Shown one piece after another: positions 1 to 8,616 of a stretch of DNA of 64,000 nucleotides. Location: NCBI GenBank assembly GCA_001940995.1, contig MSHC01000023.1:331-64330 (forward strand). Direction: 5' to 3'. This stretch comes from Ruminococcus sp. Phil15 (GTDB lineage: Bacteria; Bacillota; Clostridia; Oscillospirales; Ruminococcaceae). Below the pieces are notes generated by a model. That model saw nothing but the letters and a program-made list of their open reading frames with translations, made no database searches and was not told the DNA's origin. How positions within the stretch are numbered: position 1 is the first letter of the stretch; every line of letters begins with the position of its first letter. The translations under genes were made by a program, and so were the position numbers.

Positions 1-2262
1 AACAAGAACTCCATCAAGATCATCGGCGACCACACCGACCTCTACGCTCAGGCTTACTTCTCCTATGACTCAAAGAAGTCCGGCGGCGTAACAGTATCTC
101 ACCTCAGATTCGGTAAGACTCCTATCAAGTCTACATACCTCATCAACCAGGCTGACTTCGTAGCTTGCCACAACGAAAGCTATATCAATAAGTACAATAT
201 GGTTAACGACGTTAAGCCGGGCGGAACATTCCTCCTTAACTGTCAGTGGGACGACAAGGAGCTTGAAGAAAAGCTTCCGGGTCAGGTTAAGAGATATATC
301 GCTCAGAACGGCATTAAGTTCTACACAATCAACGGCGTTAAGATCGGTAAGGAAATCGGACTTGGCTCAAGAATCAACACCGTTCTTCAGTCTGCATTCT
401 TCAAGCTCGCTAACATCATTCCGATCGAAGAAGCAGTTAGGTATATGAAGGACGCCGCTACAGCTTCTTACTCCAAGAAGGGCGAAGCAATCGTTAAGAT
501 GAACCACGACGCTATCGACGCAGGTTACCAGCAGATTCACGAGGTTAAGGTTCCCGCCGCTTGGAAGAAGGCTAAGGATACTGCTATGGGCGTTCCTGCC
601 GTTAAGAATGCAAACAAGGCTCTTGAGGACTATGTAAACAAAATTCAGATTCCTTGCAACGCTCAGGAAGGCGACAAGCTCCCTGTTTCTACATTCGTTG
701 ATATGGCAGACGGCACATTCCCACAGGGCTCCGCTGCATTTGAAAAGAGAGGTATCGCAGTAGACGTCCCTGCTTGGAACGGCGCAAACTGCATCCAGTG
801 TAACTTCTGCTCTTATGTATGTCCTCACGCTGTAATCCGTCCTGTCGTTATGACAGACGCCGAGCTTAAGAAAGCTCCAAAGCTCGCTCAGGAAAAGGCT
901 GTTCCTATGACAGGTATGCCGGGCTACAACTTCGTCATGACAATGTCCGCTCTTGACTGTACAGGATGCGGCTCCTGCGTAAACGTATGTCCTGGTAAGA
1001 AGGGCAACAAGGCTCTCAATATGATGCCTCTCGATACTCAGCTTGCTGAACAGGAAGTATTCAACTACGGCCTTACACTCGCAGAGAAGCCTGAAGTATT
1101 TGAAAAGTTCAAGGCTACATCCGTTAAGGGCTCACAGTTCAAGCAGCCGCTCCTCGAGTTCTCAGGCGCTTGCGCAGGCTGCGGCGAAACACCGTATGCT
1201 AAGCTCGTAACACAGCTCTTCGGCGACAGAATGTATATTGCTAACGCAACAGGCTGTTCTTCTATCTGGGGAGGTTCCGCACCTTCAACTCCTTACACAA
1301 CAAATAAGGCAGGCAAGGGTCCGGCATGGGCTAACTCCCTCTTTGAAGATAACGCTGAGTACGGCTACGGTATGTTCCTCGCTCAGAATACAATCAGACA
1401 GAGAACAATCGCTAAGCTCTTAGAGCTTGAAAAGACAACCAAGAAGGCTGACCTCAAGGAAGCTATCGAGGGCTACCTCTCAACAGTAAACGACGGCAGG
1501 GCAAACTCTCCTGCAACAGATAAGCTTATCGCTTCTCTCAAGAAGAGCAAGACCAAGGCTGCCGACGAAATTCTCAAGGACGCTGACTTCCTCAGAAAGA
1601 AGTCTATGTGGATATTCGGCGGCGACGGCTGGGCTTACGATATCGGATTCTCAGGCCTTGACCACGTTATCGCTTCCGGCGAGGACGTAAACATCTTCGT
1701 ATTCGATACAGAAGTTTACTCCAATACAGGCGGACAGTCCTCCAAGTCCACACCAACAGGCGCAATCGCTCAGTTTGCTGCTGCTGGTAAGGAAGTTAAG
1801 AAGAAGGACCTCGCAGGTATCGCAATGAGCTACGGCTACGTTTACGTTGCACATATCGCTATGGGCGCTGACTACAACCAGTGCATCAAGGCAATTGAAG
1901 AGGCTGAAAGCTACAACGGACCATCTCTCATCATTGCATACGCTCCATGTATCAACCACGGTATCAAGGGCGGTATGAGCATCGCTCAGACAGAGGAGAA
2001 GAAGGCAGTTCAGGCCGGTTACTGGAACCTCTTCAGATTTGACCCACGTCTTAAGGCTGAGGGCAAGAATCCGTTTATGCTCGACTCTAAGGCTCCTACA
2101 GCAGAGTATAAGGACTTCATCATGGGCGAAGTTCGTTACAACGCTCTTGCTCGTCAGAACCCTGAAAGAGCAGAAAAGCTCTTTGCTAAGGCTGAAAAGA
2201 ATGCTGCCGACAGATACGACTACCTCGTTCGTTACAGCAAGCTCTACGGCGAAGACAAGTAA
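1..2262 (+). CDS. nifJ: Pyruvate:ferredoxin (flavodoxin) oxidoreductase, 5'-truncated by window edge
   Basis: The enzyme oxidatively decarboxylates pyruvate to acetyl-CoA and reduces ferredoxin in the cytoplasm of anaerobes. The listed ORF begins at an internal Met (199), but the frame is open back to base 1 and reads a PFOR sequence (HLRFGKTPIKSTYL), so the gene enters from the left. About 753 of the usual roughly 1,170-1,200 residues are present. Two 4Fe-4S motifs are visible (CIQCNFCSYVCP and CTGCGSCVNVCP), as is the distal CAGCGETPY cysteine region. The TPP-binding stretch is GGDGWAYDIG...NTGGQSSKSTPTGA. Codon use is strongly biased (AAG, GCT, CTC), as in a highly expressed gene. A strong terminator follows. 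Family identity is secure. Confidence 0.97.
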   Translation, partial: NKNSIKIIGDHTDLYAQAYFSYDSKKSGGVTVSHLRFGKTPIKSTYLINQADFVACHNESYINKYNMVNDVKPGGTFLLNCQWDDKELEEKLPGQVKRYIAQNGIKFYTINGVKIGKEIGLGSRINTVLQSAFFKLANIIPIEEAVRYMKDAATASYSKKGEAIVKMNHDAIDAGYQQIHEVKVPAAWKKAKDTAMGVPAVKNANKALEDYVNKIQIPCNAQEGDKLPVSTFVDMADGTFPQGSAAFEKRGIAVDVPAWNGANCIQCNFCSYVCPHAVIRPVVMTDAELKKAPKLAQEKAVPMTGMPGYNFVMTMSALDCTGCGSCVNVCPGKKGNKALNMMPLDTQLAEQEVFNYGLTLAEKPEVFEKFKATSVKGSQFKQPLLEFSGACAGCGETPYAKLVTQLFGDRMYIANATGCSSIWGGSAPSTPYTTNKAGKGPAWANSLFEDNAEYGYGMFLAQNTIRQRTIAKLLELEKTTKKADLKEAIEGYLSTVNDGRANSPATDKLIASLKKSKTKAADEILKDADFLRKKSMWIFGGDGWAYDIGFSGLDHVIASGEDVNIFVFDTEVYSNTGGQSSKSTPTGAIAQFAAAGKEVKKKDLAGIAMSYGYVYVAHIAMGADYNQCIKAIEEAESYNGPSLIIAYAPCINHGIKGGMSIAQTEEKKAVQAGYWNLFRFDPRLKAEGKNPFMLDSKAPTAEYKDFIMGEVRYNALARQNPERAEKLFAKAEKNAADRYDYLVRYSKLYGEDK

Positions 2263-2279
2263 TCTTTATAGATTAGTTC

Positions 2280-2315
2280 AAAAGATGCGTATGGTTTCCA
2301 TACGCATCTTTTTTT
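2280..2315 (+). terminator. Rho-independent terminator of nifJ
   Basis: A perfect stem AAGATGCGTATGG / CCATACGCATCTT with a TTT loop is followed by a run of T. It lies 18 bases after the nifJ stop. Confidence 0.93.
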
Positions 2316-2371
2316 GTGCAAAATATTCCGTGAAACGCCTGCCCGAGTTGCTCTTTTCTACAAAATTTTCC

Positions 2372-2400
2372 TTGACATTTTGGAGATAATACTGTATAAT
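2372..2400 (+). promoter_or_regulatory. Consensus sigma-A promoter of marR-ABC exporter operon
   Basis: TTGACA (2372-2377), a 17-base spacer and TATAAT (2395-2400) match both hexamers perfectly. A promoter this strong in front of a MarR gene is usually held down by its own repressor. Confidence 0.9.
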
Positions 2401-2414
2401 GTTGAATAGTAAAC

Positions 2415-2430
2415 AGTTGAAAATGCAACT
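2415..2430 (+). promoter_or_regulatory. Candidate MarR operator
   Basis: The inverted repeat AGTTG-AAAATG-CAACT lies 15 bases downstream of the -10 box, between promoter and marR start. Position and symmetry fit an autoregulatory MarR site; binding is inferred only. Confidence 0.5.
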
Positions 2431-2450
2431 TTTTGAAAGGAGGAAGATAT

Positions 2451-2882
2451 ATGCAAACCGATATTCTGCAAATTATGCGAAGGCTTAATCGCTCGATAAA
2501 AAGGCACTTTGAAAGCTCGCCCGTAAAGCAGGAGCTTGAAAATCTCACGGGTACGCACGGCTGGGTCATCGTGTTCCTGTCCGAGCATGAAAACGAGGAT
2601 ATCTACCAGAAGGACCTCGAAAAACAGTTCGGAATAAGCCGCTCGACAACCTCTAAGATGCTCGCACAGATGGAGAAGAAAGGGCTTGTCGGCAGGGAAA
2701 GAGTGGCATGCGACGACAGACTGAAAAAAATCGTCCTTACCGAAAGGTCAAGAGAGCTTGCGTTTAAGGCAAGGCAGGACAGCGTAAACGCCGAGAAGAA
2801 GCTGACAAAGGGATTTTCGGACGCAGAGCTTAAAACGCTAAAGAACTATATAGACAGAATGATTGAAAATATGCAAAATTAA
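2451..2882 (+). CDS. MarR-family transcriptional regulator
   Basis: A 143-aa winged-helix regulator. The HTH reads DLEKQFGISRSTTSKMLAQMEKKGLV, followed by the wing with a DDRLKKIVLTE motif typical of MarR proteins, and a C-terminal dimerisation helix. The ORF track uses a TTG at 2433, but ATG 2451 sits 7 bases after a clean AGGAGG, so it is preferred. It is the first gene of an operon with the two ABC exporter subunits. It probably represses that operon and releases it when a toxic ligand is present. The ligand is unknown. Confidence 0.9.
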   Translation: MQTDILQIMRRLNRSIKRHFESSPVKQELENLTGTHGWVIVFLSEHENEDIYQKDLEKQFGISRSTTSKMLAQMEKKGLVGRERVACDDRLKKIVLTERSRELAFKARQDSVNAEKKLTKGFSDAELKTLKNYIDRMIENMQN

Positions 2883-2908
2883 TTCAAAAGGAATGAAACA
2901 AGCAATTT

Positions 2909-4666
2909 ATGATTAAGACACTAACAAAATGTGTAAGAGAATACAAGCTTGCAACAATCCTCACGGTTGTGTTCATAAGCGGCGAAGCCATTATCGAGGC
3001 GATAATTCCGTTTATTACAGCAAAGCTTGTAAACAACATAAGAGCAGGAGTGGAAATGTCCGAGATATTGAAATTGGGCGGAATACTCGTACTGCTCGCC
3101 GTTTTATCGCTTGCCTGCGGCGGAATTGCCGCATACACCTGTGCAAAGGCCTCGGCAGGCTTCGCTAAGAATTTAAGAGGGGATATGTTCAATAAGGTTC
3201 AGTCATACGCATTCAGCAACATTGACAAGTTCTCCTCATCGTCGCTCGTTACCCGTATGACAACCGACATAAGCAACGTCCAGATGGCGTTTATGATGGT
3301 TATCCGTATAGCCATAAGAGCGCCTATGCTCCTTATCTTCTCGATAATTATGGCGTATATTATGGGCGGCAAGCTTGCAACAACCTTCGTTGTGGTAATA
3401 CCGTTCCTCACCATCGGACTTCTTCTGGTCGCAAAGTTTGCAATGCCTGCATTCAGACGTGTGTTCAAGAAGTACGATACCTTAAACGAATCTATAGAAG
3501 AAAACGTAAGGGCAATGAGAGTCGTAAAGGGCTTCTCAAGAGAGGAATATGAAAAGAAAAAGTTTGAAACGGCTTCCGAAAGTATCCGCAAGGACTTCAC
3601 AAAGGCTGAAAGAATTGTAGCGCTCAATAACCCTATAATGCAGATTTGCGTCTACTTCAATATGGCGTTCGTGCTTATCGTAGGCTCGAAGATGACGATT
3701 TCAAGTATGGGCGCAACAATCGACGTAGGTCAGATTTCCGCAATGCTCACATACGGTATGCAGATTTTGATGCAGCTTATGATGCTCTCTATGATTTACG
3801 TTATGCTCACAATGTCGTCAGAGTCTATGAAGCGTATCTGCGAGGTCCTGAACGAAACGCCTGAGCTTACAAATCCGCAGAACCCCGTTATGGAAGTAAA
3901 GAACGGCGCTATCGAGTACAAGGACGTAAGCTTCAAGTATTCAAACAAGGCAAAGAAGTTTGCTCTCTCCGATATCGACCTTGTTATCCCGTCAGGCTCT
4001 ACCGTCGGAATTATCGGCACAACTGGTTCAAGTAAATCCACACTCGTACAGCTTATCCCACGACTCTATGATGTAACACAGGGCAGCGTTAAGGTGGGCG
4101 GTGTAGACGTAAGGGATTACGACGTCGAAACGCTCCGCAACTCGGTTGCAATGGTGCTTCAGAAAAACCTGCTGTTCTCCGGCACGATAAACGAGAATCT
4201 GCGTTGGGGCAACGAAAATGCAACGGAGGAAGAAATCGTCGAAGCCTGCAAGCTTTCGCAGGCGCACGAGTTTGTAATGGGCTTCTCTGACGGATATGAA
4301 ACAAAAATAGAACAGGGCGGTACTAACGTGTCCGGCGGTCAGAAGCAGAGATTGTGTATCGCAAGAGCGCTCCTTAAAAAGCCTAAAATCCTTATCCTCG
4401 ACGATTCCACAAGTGCGGTGGACACAAGAACTGACGCACTCATAAGAGCAGGCTTCAGGAAGTATATCCCCGACACTACGAAGATTATCATTGCACAGAG
4501 AATTTCCTCTGTCCAGGACGCCGATATGATAATCGTTATGAATAACGGCGCAATCGAGGCTGTAGGAACGCACGACGAGCTTATGAAGGTAAGCGAGAGC
4601 TACCGTGAAGTGTTTGAACAGCAGACGTACGGAGGAGGTGACGCAGATGAAGCAGCCGAATGCTAG
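2909..4666 (+). CDS. ABC exporter half-transporter, degenerate ATPase subunit
   Basis: A 585-aa type IV ABC exporter subunit: six membrane segments over residues 15-300, then a nucleotide-binding domain. The ATP-site motifs deviate from consensus. Walker A is GTTGSSKST instead of GxxGxGKS/T. Walker B ends LILDDSTSAVD, with Asp where the catalytic Glu should be. The switch-loop His is Gln (IIAQRISS). Its own signature VSGGQ is intact. This pattern marks the non-hydrolysing partner of heterodimeric exporters such as TM287/288, LmrCD and BmrCD. The stop overlaps the start of the next gene by 20 bases. Likely role is drug or peptide efflux under MarR control; the substrate cannot be read. Confidence 0.93.
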   Translation: MIKTLTKCVREYKLATILTVVFISGEAIIEAIIPFITAKLVNNIRAGVEMSEILKLGGILVLLAVLSLACGGIAAYTCAKASAGFAKNLRGDMFNKVQSYAFSNIDKFSSSSLVTRMTTDISNVQMAFMMVIRIAIRAPMLLIFSIIMAYIMGGKLATTFVVVIPFLTIGLLLVAKFAMPAFRRVFKKYDTLNESIEENVRAMRVVKGFSREEYEKKKFETASESIRKDFTKAERIVALNNPIMQICVYFNMAFVLIVGSKMTISSMGATIDVGQISAMLTYGMQILMQLMMLSMIYVMLTMSSESMKRICEVLNETPELTNPQNPVMEVKNGAIEYKDVSFKYSNKAKKFALSDIDLVIPSGSTVGIIGTTGSSKSTLVQLIPRLYDVTQGSVKVGGVDVRDYDVETLRNSVAMVLQKNLLFSGTINENLRWGNENATEEEIVEACKLSQAHEFVMGFSDGYETKIEQGGTNVSGGQKQRLCIARALLKKPKILILDDSTSAVDTRTDALIRAGFRKYIPDTTKIIIAQRISSVQDADMIIVMNNGAIEAVGTHDELMKVSESYREVFEQQTYGGGDADEAAEC

Positions 4667-6584
4667 GAGAGCAAAGGGCGTTCCTATGGGCGGAAGACCG
4701 ACAGGCATGACCTTTAAGAGCCTTAAAAGGGTAATAAAGATGCTCTTTAGCTTCTATCCCGTAATGATGCCGCTGACAGTAGTCTGCATACTATTTTCTT
4801 CGGCAACCTCGGCAATCCCTGCAATCTTTATGCAGAACGTAATTGCCGAGATTGAAAAGTGGGTGGACACGGGCGACTGGGCGTCCGCAAAGGAAATAAT
4901 CGTTCCGAGGGTGCTTATCCTCATAGGACTCTACGTCCTCTCTATTATAGCCATAACCGTATATACCCAGCTTATGGCGTATATGACGCAGGGATTTTTA
5001 AGCAAGATGAGATGCGCAATGTTCGGAGGAATGCAGAATCTGCCTATCAAGTATTTTGACACAAATCGACACGGCGATATAATGAGTCACTACACAAACG
5101 ACATCGACACGCTCCGTCAGCTCGTTTCACAGTCGCTTCCGTCGCTCATTCAGGCGAGCGCAGTAGTGCTTTGCGTGTTCTTTATAATGCTATATTACAG
5201 CGTGTGGCTGACGCTTCTGGTTATCGCCGGAGTATCGGTAATGCTGTTTGTCGCAGGAAAATTCGGAGGCGGCTCAGCAAAATTCTTTATCCGTCAGCAG
5301 CAGTCTGTCGGCAAGGCGGAGGGCTTTATACAGGAAATGATGAACGGACAGAAGGTCGTCAAGGTTTTCTGCCACGAGGAGAAGTCAAAGGCAGATTTTG
5401 AGAAAATCAACGACGCACTCTATGAGGACAGCTTCAAGGCAAACGCCTACGCAAACTGCCTAGGTCCTATAAATATGAACATCGGCAACATCGTCTACGT
5501 CTTGATAGCAACGGTTGGCGGACTTATGGTTCTGTCGGGCGTACCGAATCTCAGCATTTCGGGCAAGGCGCTCGGCGTAAGCATAGTAGTTCCGTTCCTG
5601 TCTATGACAAAGCAGTTTTCGGGAAATATTAACCAGGTTTCACAGCAGATTAACTCGATTGTTATGGCGTCGGCAGGCGCACAGAGAATTTTCGGACTTA
5701 TGGATCAGAAGCCCGAGGACGACAATGGCTATGTGACACTCGTGAACGTTAAAACAGACGAAAGCGGTAATATCACCGAGTCTGATAACCGCACACACAA
5801 GTGGGCGTGGAAGCACCCGCACAGCGACGGCACAACGACCTACACTCTTTTGCAGGGCGATGTAACGCTTGACGAGGTGGACTTTGCATATGAGGAGGGC
5901 AAGGACGTTTTGCACAACGTTTCCGTGTTTGCAAAGCCAGGTCAGAAGGTTGCGTTTGTCGGTGCGACAGGCGCAGGAAAGACCACTATCACGAACCTCA
6001 TAAACCGGTTTTACGACATAGCGGACGGCAAGATACGCTATGACGGAATAAATATCAACAAGATTAAAAAGGCAGACCTAAGACGTTCGCTGGGCATTGT
6101 ATTGCAGGAAACAAACCTGTTCACGGGTACTGTAATGGAAAATATCCGCTACGGCAGGCTTGACGCAACTGACGAGGAGTGTATGCAGGCGGCAGAGCTT
6201 GCTGGTGCACACGACTTCATAACCCGTTTGCCTGACGGATATGAAACACAGCTTTCAAACAACGGCTCAAATCTATCGCAGGGACAAAGACAGCTTATCG
6301 CTATCGCCCGTGCGGCGGTTGCAGACCCGCCTGTTATGATTCTTGACGAGGCTACGTCTTCAATCGACACCCGTACAGAGGCGATAGTGCAAAAGGGTAT
6401 GGACGCTCTCATGCACGGAAGAACGGTGTTCGTTATCGCACACAGACTCTCGACAGTCAAAAATTCCGACGTTATAATGGTGCTTGAAAAGGGCAGGATT
6501 ATCGAGCGAGGCACGCACGACGATCTTATTGCCGAAAAGGGCACATATTACCAGCTCTACACCGGCGCATTCGAGCTTGAATAG
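4647..6584 (+). CDS. ABC exporter half-transporter, catalytic subunit
   Basis: A 645-aa transmembrane/ATPase fusion and the partner of the preceding subunit. The start is ATG 4647, which follows GGAGGAGG; the track start at 4605 is an upstream GTG inside the previous gene. Walker A GATGAGKTT, Walker B MILDEATSSID with the catalytic Glu, and H-loop IAHRLST are all canonical. The signature is LSQGQ rather than LSGGQ. In a heterodimer that signature faces the other subunit's degenerate ATP site, so the defects of both chains would fall in the same composite site. An extra ~30-residue segment (about 395-425, NVKTDESGNITESDNRTHKW) precedes the ATPase domain. Confidence 0.94.
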   Translation: MKQPNARRAKGVPMGGRPTGMTFKSLKRVIKMLFSFYPVMMPLTVVCILFSSATSAIPAIFMQNVIAEIEKWVDTGDWASAKEIIVPRVLILIGLYVLSIIAITVYTQLMAYMTQGFLSKMRCAMFGGMQNLPIKYFDTNRHGDIMSHYTNDIDTLRQLVSQSLPSLIQASAVVLCVFFIMLYYSVWLTLLVIAGVSVMLFVAGKFGGGSAKFFIRQQQSVGKAEGFIQEMMNGQKVVKVFCHEEKSKADFEKINDALYEDSFKANAYANCLGPINMNIGNIVYVLIATVGGLMVLSGVPNLSISGKALGVSIVVPFLSMTKQFSGNINQVSQQINSIVMASAGAQRIFGLMDQKPEDDNGYVTLVNVKTDESGNITESDNRTHKWAWKHPHSDGTTTYTLLQGDVTLDEVDFAYEEGKDVLHNVSVFAKPGQKVAFVGATGAGKTTITNLINRFYDIADGKIRYDGININKIKKADLRRSLGIVLQETNLFTGTVMENIRYGRLDATDEECMQAAELAGAHDFITRLPDGYETQLSNNGSNLSQGQRQLIAIARAAVADPPVMILDEATSSIDTRTEAIVQKGMDALMHGRTVFVIAHRLSTVKNSDVIMVLEKGRIIERGTHDDLIAEKGTYYQLYTGAFELE

Positions 6585-6590
6585 GCAACG

Positions 6591-6676
6591 TACCGTTGCA
6601 TCGTCTTGTTGCTCCTTAAAGGATATCCGAAAGGATAATACACAAGTCGCAACGGTCGGACAGAATGGCGAGAGAA
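6591..6676. repeat. Tandem intergenic repeat, copy 1
   Basis: An 86-base unit repeated at 6690-6775 (period 99). It contains an 8-bp inverted pair ACCGTTGC...GCAACGGT enclosing a small hairpin TATCC-GAAA-GGATA with a GNRA-type tetraloop. It looks like a structured RNA or REP-like unit rather than a gene. Confidence 0.85.
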
Positions 6677-6689
6677 GTTATTCCCAGCC

Positions 6690-6775
6690 TACCGTTGCAT
6701 CGTCTTGTTGCTCCTTAAAGGATATCCGAAAGGATAATACGCAAGTCGCAACGGTCGGACAGAATGGCGAGAGAA
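6690..6775. repeat. Tandem intergenic repeat, copy 2
   Basis: Identical to copy 1 except for one base (A 6642 versus G 6741). The 13-base spacer and 99-base period keep a short ORF in frame across both copies, but that ORF lacks a ribosome site and resembles no known protein. Confidence 0.85.
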
Positions 6776-6786
6776 TAATAAAAACG

Positions 6787-6816
6787 ATCCCACCCCATAT
6801 AGGGGTGGGATTTGTT
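6787..6816 (+). terminator. Hairpin with T-rich tail after the repeats
   Basis: The perfect stem ATCCCACCCC / GGGGTGGGAT is followed by TTGTTGT. It is probably the terminator of the exporter operon, lying beyond the repeats. From 6817 to 6934 I see no gene. Confidence 0.7.
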
Positions 6817-6934
6817 GTATAATAGGGTGGACGACATTTGAAAAGTACCTCTTTTCGCTCTATATGACTGTCTGGGGTTGTTTCCTTCGGCTTTCTTTTG
6901 CAAAATTGCTCCTGCACCTTGGGCGGCAGAGCAA

Positions 6935-6984
6935 AAAATCCCGCCTGCCAAATCCGGACTAATCCAAATCACAGGTGGGATTTT
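6935..6984 (-). terminator. Terminator of the citramalate synthase gene
   Basis: On the minus strand AAAATCCCACCTG pairs, with one G-U pair, with CAGGCGGGATTTT and runs into a T stretch just after the stop codon at 6986. Confidence 0.75.
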
Positions 6985-6985
6985 C

Positions 6986-8569
6986 TTATTTCATATAATT
7001 GTACACGTTGTTCTTGTGGAGCATATACTCGATAGAATCAATCAGCGCTGTCATACTTGCACTGATGATGTCCTCTGACGCTCCTGTCGTGGTCCATGTT
7101 CTCTTGCCGTCAGACGACTCGATCAGTACCCTTGTGATAGCCGCAGTAGATGCCCCTGAGTCTATAACTCTTACCTTGTAGTCTACAAGGTGCATCTTGC
7201 TGAGAACAGGATAGAACACCTCAAGAGCCTTTCTCAGCGCCTTGTCCATAGCGTTTACAGGGCCTTGTCCCTCGTCGGCGGTAATCTCGTACCTGTCGCC
7301 TACCTTAACCTTTATCATAGCGTTTGCGAGGGCGTTTACACCGCTTGTCTGCGACTCGATAAGCTTGTAGTCGGCAATTTCGAAAAACGGCTCGAACATT
7401 TTAAGCTCACGAAGCGCCATAAGCTCGAAGCTTGCGTGCGCCGCCTCAAAGACATATCCACGCTTCTCAAGCCGCTTTAGCTTGTCTATAATAACTGCGA
7501 TCTCAGGGCTGTTCTTGTCGATGCTTATTCCAAAATGACTTATTTTTTCGATGAGCGAGTGCCTGCCCGAAAGCTCTGAAAGCGCAAAATCACGTCTGTT
7601 TCCGACAGCCTCAGGCTCAATATGCTCAAAGCTTGAACGAAGCTTTATAACTCCGTCGGCGTGCATACCGGCCTTGTGCGTGAAAGCTCCTGCTCCAACA
7701 TACGGCAGAAATGCAGGAAGCTTTATGTTGCAGGTTTCAGCCGTGAAGTATGCCGTTTCGGTAAGTCTTGCAACGCTTTCCTGCGGCACAAGCTCGTGTC
7801 CGCCCTTTAGCTGAAGATTTCCTATAAGAGTCGAGAGATTTGCATTTCCGCACCTCTCTCCGATTCCGATAAACGTTCCCTGAATGTGCCTTGCACCGCC
7901 ATCAACAGCCGACATACTGTTCGCTACGGCGAGTCCGCAGTCGTTGTGGCAATGCACTCCGATCGTGACGTTGTCCGGCAAAGCCTCTCTCGCCGCTTCG
8001 GTCGCCTTTCTTACAAAGTCTGGGAAAGCGCCGCCGTTTGTGTCGCAAAGTATTACAGCCACTGCGCCCGATTTTGCCGCCGCAGTTATTGTTTCCAAGG
8101 CATACTCAGAGTCAAGCTTGTAGCCGTCAAAGAAATGCTCTGCGTCAAAAAGCACCTTCTTGTCCTTGCCTGTGAGAAATTCAATCGTGTCGCATATCAT
8201 ACGCAGATTCTCTTCCCTTGTCGTTTCAAGAATTTTTTCAACGTGCAGAGATGAGCTTTTTCCGAATATGCTGACATATTCTGTCTGTGCGTCGATAAGT
8301 GCGGAAAGCCCCGTGTCGTTCTCCGCCTTGGTGTTTTTGCGGCAGGTCGAGCCGAACGGAACAAGCTTTGACGTTCCCAGGTCAAGACCCAGCACTGCGT
8401 CAAAGAACTCTGCGTCTTTTGGATTTGACGCAGGATTTCCCGCTTCGATGAACTTGATTCCGAAAGAGGAAAGAGCCTTTGCTATATTGAGCTTGTCCTC
8501 AACGGAAAAGCTTATGTTCTGCGACTGTGCCCCGTCACGGAGCGTTGAGTCGAGTAAATCAATTCTCAT
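6986..8569 (-). CDS. cimA: (R)-citramalate synthase
   Basis: A 527-aa DRE-TIM metallolyase. It condenses acetyl-CoA and pyruvate to (R)-citramalate, the threonine-independent entry to isoleucine synthesis. The N-terminus MRIDLLDSTLRDGAQ carries the DRE-type active-site motif. GVHCHNDCGLAVANS holds the metal-binding HxH. IGERCGNANLSTLIGNLQLK is typical of the CimA branch rather than LeuA. The last ~120 residues resemble the LeuA allosteric domain. Homocitrate synthase-like activity is a less likely alternative. The Shine-Dalgarno AGGAGG is separated from the ATG by a 7-bp hairpin (see findings). The upstream cohesin gene is 47 bases away on the same strand. Confidence 0.9.
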   Translation of the reverse strand: MRIDLLDSTLRDGAQSQNISFSVEDKLNIAKALSSFGIKFIEAGNPASNPKDAEFFDAVLGLDLGTSKLVPFGSTCRKNTKAENDTGLSALIDAQTEYVSIFGKSSSLHVEKILETTREENLRMICDTIEFLTGKDKKVLFDAEHFFDGYKLDSEYALETITAAAKSGAVAVILCDTNGGAFPDFVRKATEAAREALPDNVTIGVHCHNDCGLAVANSMSAVDGGARHIQGTFIGIGERCGNANLSTLIGNLQLKGGHELVPQESVARLTETAYFTAETCNIKLPAFLPYVGAGAFTHKAGMHADGVIKLRSSFEHIEPEAVGNRRDFALSELSGRHSLIEKISHFGISIDKNSPEIAVIIDKLKRLEKRGYVFEAAHASFELMALRELKMFEPFFEIADYKLIESQTSGVNALANAMIKVKVGDRYEITADEGQGPVNAMDKALRKALEVFYPVLSKMHLVDYKVRVIDSGASTAAITRVLIESSDGKRTWTTTGASEDIISASMTALIDSIEYMLHKNNVYNYMK

Positions 8570-8578
8570 AGTTTTTAT

Positions 8579-8602
8579 ACAGCCGAAAACGGCTGTCCTC
8601 CT
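8579..8602 (-). promoter_or_regulatory. Hairpin between Shine-Dalgarno and start codon of cimA
   Basis: The minus strand reads AGGAGG, then ACAGCCG-TTTT-CGGCTGT, then nine bases, then ATG. If the hairpin folds, the ribosome site is brought to about nine bases from the start. There is no T tract, so it is not a terminator. Confidence 0.6.
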
Positions 8603-8616
8603 GTGTTTTATGTAGG

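Noticed and set aside
367-828. 153-aa minus-strand ORF inside nifJ
   Set aside because: Shadow of strong codon bias in nifJ; the translation is Cys/Val-rich and unsupported.
6484-6822. 112-aa ORF spanning both tandem repeats with in-frame 33-residue repeats
   Set aside because: It starts inside the exporter gene, has no ribosome site, and runs through hairpins. The 99-base period keeping frame is better explained by the DNA/RNA repeat.
8570-8602. Hairpin upstream of cimA as a terminator or T-box leader
   Set aside because: No T tract follows, and there is no specifier loop or T-box consensus; it sits exactly between the ribosome site and the start.
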